Assembly: GCA_003446295.1 (NCBI GenBank)
Contig: DMBB01000181.1
Location: forward strand, 1 to 7,225
DNA from: Erysipelotrichaceae bacterium
GTDB lineage: Bacteria; Bacillota_I; Bacilli_A; Erysipelotrichales; Erysipelotrichaceae
Reading direction: 5' to 3'
Length of the DNA: 7,225 bases
The notes under the pieces are model-generated. The model did no database searches, had not been told where the DNA came from, and saw only the letters and a list, made by a program, of their open reading frames with translations. Shown here in pieces: positions 5,859-7,225 of this stretch (positions are counted from its first letter, which is position 1; every line of letters starts with the position of its first letter). A program made the translations under genes and the position numbers.

Positions 5859-5867
5859 TGCTAAAAT
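5859..5867 (+). promoter_or_regulatory. weak extended -10 candidate before cssR
   Basis: TGCTAAAAT (5859-5867) is an extended -10 with a 5/6 hexamer, but no good -35 lies 16-18 bases upstream. A start near 5874 would leave almost no room before the AAGAAGG ribosome binding site at 5873-5879. It is listed because no better promoter was found for cssRS; the true start may lie further upstream. Confidence 0.2.
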
Positions 5868-5886
5868 GTTGAAAGAAGGTATGACT

Positions 5887-6546
5887 ATGAAAAAAGTAAT
5901 TTCGATTGTAGAAGATGAGCGTGATCTGAACGAACTGGTTAAGCGCTACCTTGAGAAAGAAGATTATGAGGTGCGTTCTTATCTGACATTTGATGAGGCT
6001 TCTATTCATACAAGTGATGATGATGTCCATCTGTGGATACTTGATATTATGCTTGGAGACAAAAGCGGGTTTGATCTGATCGAAGAGATCCGTACGCATG
6101 CGCCGGATGTGCCGGTTATCTTTATGTCTGCCCGTGATAAGGAGTTTGACAGGATCATCGGTCTGGAAAAGGGCAGTGATGATTACATTACAAAGCCGTT
6201 CTCACCGAAGGAACTCGTACTGCGTGTCAACAATATCATGCGCAGGACGTACAAGGATGAGAATCAGAGGATCAGTGTTGACGGATATGAGATCGATGAA
6301 ACACAGAGAGTTGTCTTTGATGGTGATACAGCGATCGATCTTACAACAAAAGAGTTTGATCTGCTGATGCTGTTTGTGAAGAACAGAGAAACAGCATTCT
6401 CCAGAGAACAGATCCTTGAACATGTCTGGGAGACGAATTATTTCGGCAGCGACAGAGTTGTAGATGACACTCTGAGAAGACTGAGAAAGAAAATGCCGAA
6501 TCTCAGCATTCATACGATTTACGGATTCGGATATCGATTAAGCTGA
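5887..6546 (+). CDS. cssR: CssR-like OmpR-family response regulator
   Basis: DNA-binding response regulator of a secretion-stress type two-component system; Bacillus CssR induces surface quality-control proteases HtrA/HtrB. The 219-residue product has a receiver domain (1-120) with acidic pocket Glu9-Asp10, phosphoacceptor Asp53 in LWILDIMLGD, switch Ser81, Tyr100 and invariant Lys103 (TKPFSP). A winged-helix output domain (about 126-219) follows, with LTTKEFDLLMLF, FGSDRVVDDTLRRLRKKMP and a final TIYGFGYRLS. The HLWILDIML, VPVIF-SARD and DRVVDD--RRLR-KMP blocks match Bacillus CssR as I recall it, more closely than generic PhoB-type regulators. The start at ATG 5887 is chosen because AAGAAGG (5873-5879) ends seven bases upstream and the protein begins MKKVISIVED. 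ATG 5881 is too close to that site, and the open frame back to 5764 adds an unrelated 41 residues. The stop overlaps the cssS start by one base. Confidence 0.9.
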   Translation: MKKVISIVEDERDLNELVKRYLEKEDYEVRSYLTFDEASIHTSDDDVHLWILDIMLGDKSGFDLIEEIRTHAPDVPVIFMSARDKEFDRIIGLEKGSDDYITKPFSPKELVLRVNNIMRRTYKDENQRISVDGYEIDETQRVVFDGDTAIDLTTKEFDLLMLFVKNRETAFSREQILEHVWETNYFGSDRVVDDTLRRLRKKMPNLSIHTIYGFGYRLS

Positions 6547-7225
6547 TGAAACGCATATACTTGTGGCTGCGGGAATTTTCTTTGTCTCAGCAGCTCGTGA
6601 CAATTGTTTTTCTTGTCATCACAGTTTTCTGTGCGTTTTTAATGTCGGTTCTGACCCCGTCGATCAATGTTTTTACAGACAATGAAATGTACAGGATGCT
6701 GCACAGTTCGCAGTCAGCGACAGAGTATTATCTGAAAAACTATCCGGATATCGTTCCTGTTGTGGATGACAGCGATAATATCGGCATCATACATGCGATC
6801 TATGATGAGAAGAGCGACAGGTTCATCAGTCTCAGCAGCGGTATGTTTTCAAAGGATGAACAGGCAGATATACGTACGAATGCTGTTCAGATCGGAAAAG
6901 AAACATCTGATTTCCGGATGATAAAGAATAATGACGGAATCATGCAGGAAGTGCTGTATACGATCGCACCTTTGGATGATCACAGATATCTGGTGTCGCT
7001 GATGCCTTCGTCGTATGAAACGCAGTTCCGCGCTCTGCTTGTCAACAATATCATCAACCTGAACATCATCGTAGTCGGCATTCTGTTCTTCCTGCTGATG
7101 CTGTGGATAAGCTCTTTGATCAGACCTTTGAATCAGATCAAAGCGTATATTACGCATATCCGAAAGGATGAGCCGGCCATGCTGATGGTGGATCGGCGCG
7201 ATGAGATCGGTGAACTGGCTGATGC
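6546..7225 (+). CDS. cssS: CssS-like sensor histidine kinase, 5' part only
   Basis: Membrane sensor kinase paired with the preceding regulator; it would autophosphorylate on His and pass the phosphate to Asp53 of CssR in response to misfolded or over-secreted proteins. The frame stays open for 226 codons to the window edge. It shows a short cytoplasmic start (1-15), a first transmembrane helix (about 16-37), an extracytoplasmic sensor domain (about 38-165), a second helix (about 168-190), and a HAMP linker starting at SSLIRPLNQI and reaching DRRDEIGELAD (215-226). The dimerisation/His and ATPase domains lie beyond the window. ATG 6546 overlaps the cssR stop (TGATG) with no clear ribosome binding site, so translational coupling is likely. 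The sensor-kinase call rests on the two-helix, HAMP and operon layout; the CssS identity is inferred mainly from CssR. Confidence 0.85.
   Translation, partial: MKRIYLWLREFSLSQQLVTIVFLVITVFCAFLMSVLTPSINVFTDNEMYRMLHSSQSATEYYLKNYPDIVPVVDDSDNIGIIHAIYDEKSDRFISLSSGMFSKDEQADIRTNAVQIGKETSDFRMIKNNDGIMQEVLYTIAPLDDHRYLVSLMPSSYETQFRALLVNNIINLNIIVVGILFFLLMLWISSLIRPLNQIKAYITHIRKDEPAMLMVDRRDEIGELAD

Larger units (their letters stand above)
5523..5886. other. 364-base divergent intergenic region
   Basis: This region lies between the minus-strand lipoprotein gene and cssR and holds no convincing gene. Reading rightward, frame with ATG... upstream of cssR is open from 5764, but it lacks a ribosome binding site and resembles nothing. 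The region contains a minus-strand promoter candidate (5667-5695), a 9-6-9 palindrome (5625-5648), a 6-2-6 palindrome (5705-5718) and four plus-strand TGTGC copies plus one on the minus strand. AT content is higher than in the genes. It is the control region for both flanking genes. Confidence 0.7.

Noticed and set aside
5764..5886. N-terminal extension of CssR from an upstream ATT/GTG-like start
   Set aside because: The 41 extra residues do not resemble a receiver domain and have no ribosome binding site; receiver domains start with the MKKVISIVED-like strand found at 5887.

Overview
The window looks like ordinary chromosome from a low-to-mid GC Gram-positive bacterium (Bacillota). The base composition is in the mid-40s % GC by eye. 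Evidence for this origin is a cdaA-cdaR pair, a CssR/CssS-type two-component system, a Gram-positive style lipoprotein, strong AAAGGAGG-type ribosome binding sites, a TTG start, and Rho-independent terminators of the GC-stem plus T-run type. An Erysipelotrichia-like gut Firmicute is a reasonable guess, but nothing here proves a genus. No mobile element, CRISPR array, tRNA or rRNA was seen.

Layout from left to right. Positions 1-126 are a leader with a possible terminator and an inverted repeat. A monocistronic Cys-type glutathione peroxidase homologue (127-675) follows and is closed by a clean hairpin terminator. Next comes an operon of two overlapping genes. The first is a CdaA-type membrane diadenylate cyclase, whose start I place at TTG 785 because a consensus promoter lies on top of the longer reading frame's start. 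The second is its partner CdaR (YbbR repeats, 2392-3819). The operon ends at a long imperfect hairpin and is not followed by glmM, the usual third gene. A convergent minus-strand gene (5522-4008) encodes a secreted GH32-like glycosidase lipoprotein with its own strong minus-strand terminator. A 364-base divergent intergenic region with palindromes and recurrent TGTGC motifs separates it from cssR (5887-6546) and the 5' part of cssS (6546 to the window end), which read rightward.

How the genes fit together. CdaA makes the second messenger c-di-AMP from ATP at the membrane, and CdaR is its membrane-anchored extracytoplasmic regulator; c-di-AMP controls potassium/osmolyte balance and cell wall homeostasis. 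CssRS senses secretion or misfolding stress at the membrane. The lipoprotein is exported to the same membrane/wall compartment. The peroxidase is an independent thiol-based detoxification gene.

The most unusual item is CdaA. After a fully canonical three-helix plus DAC-domain protein of about 260 residues, it carries about 277 extra residues of acidic, Pro/Glu-rich, probably disordered sequence with two short hydrophobic motifs. This tail doubles the protein relative to Bacillus/Listeria CdaA and is the best candidate here for undescribed biology. Secondary points are the variant nucleophile motif of the GH32-like lipoprotein, the operator-like palindromes between it and cssR, and the absence of glmM from the operon.
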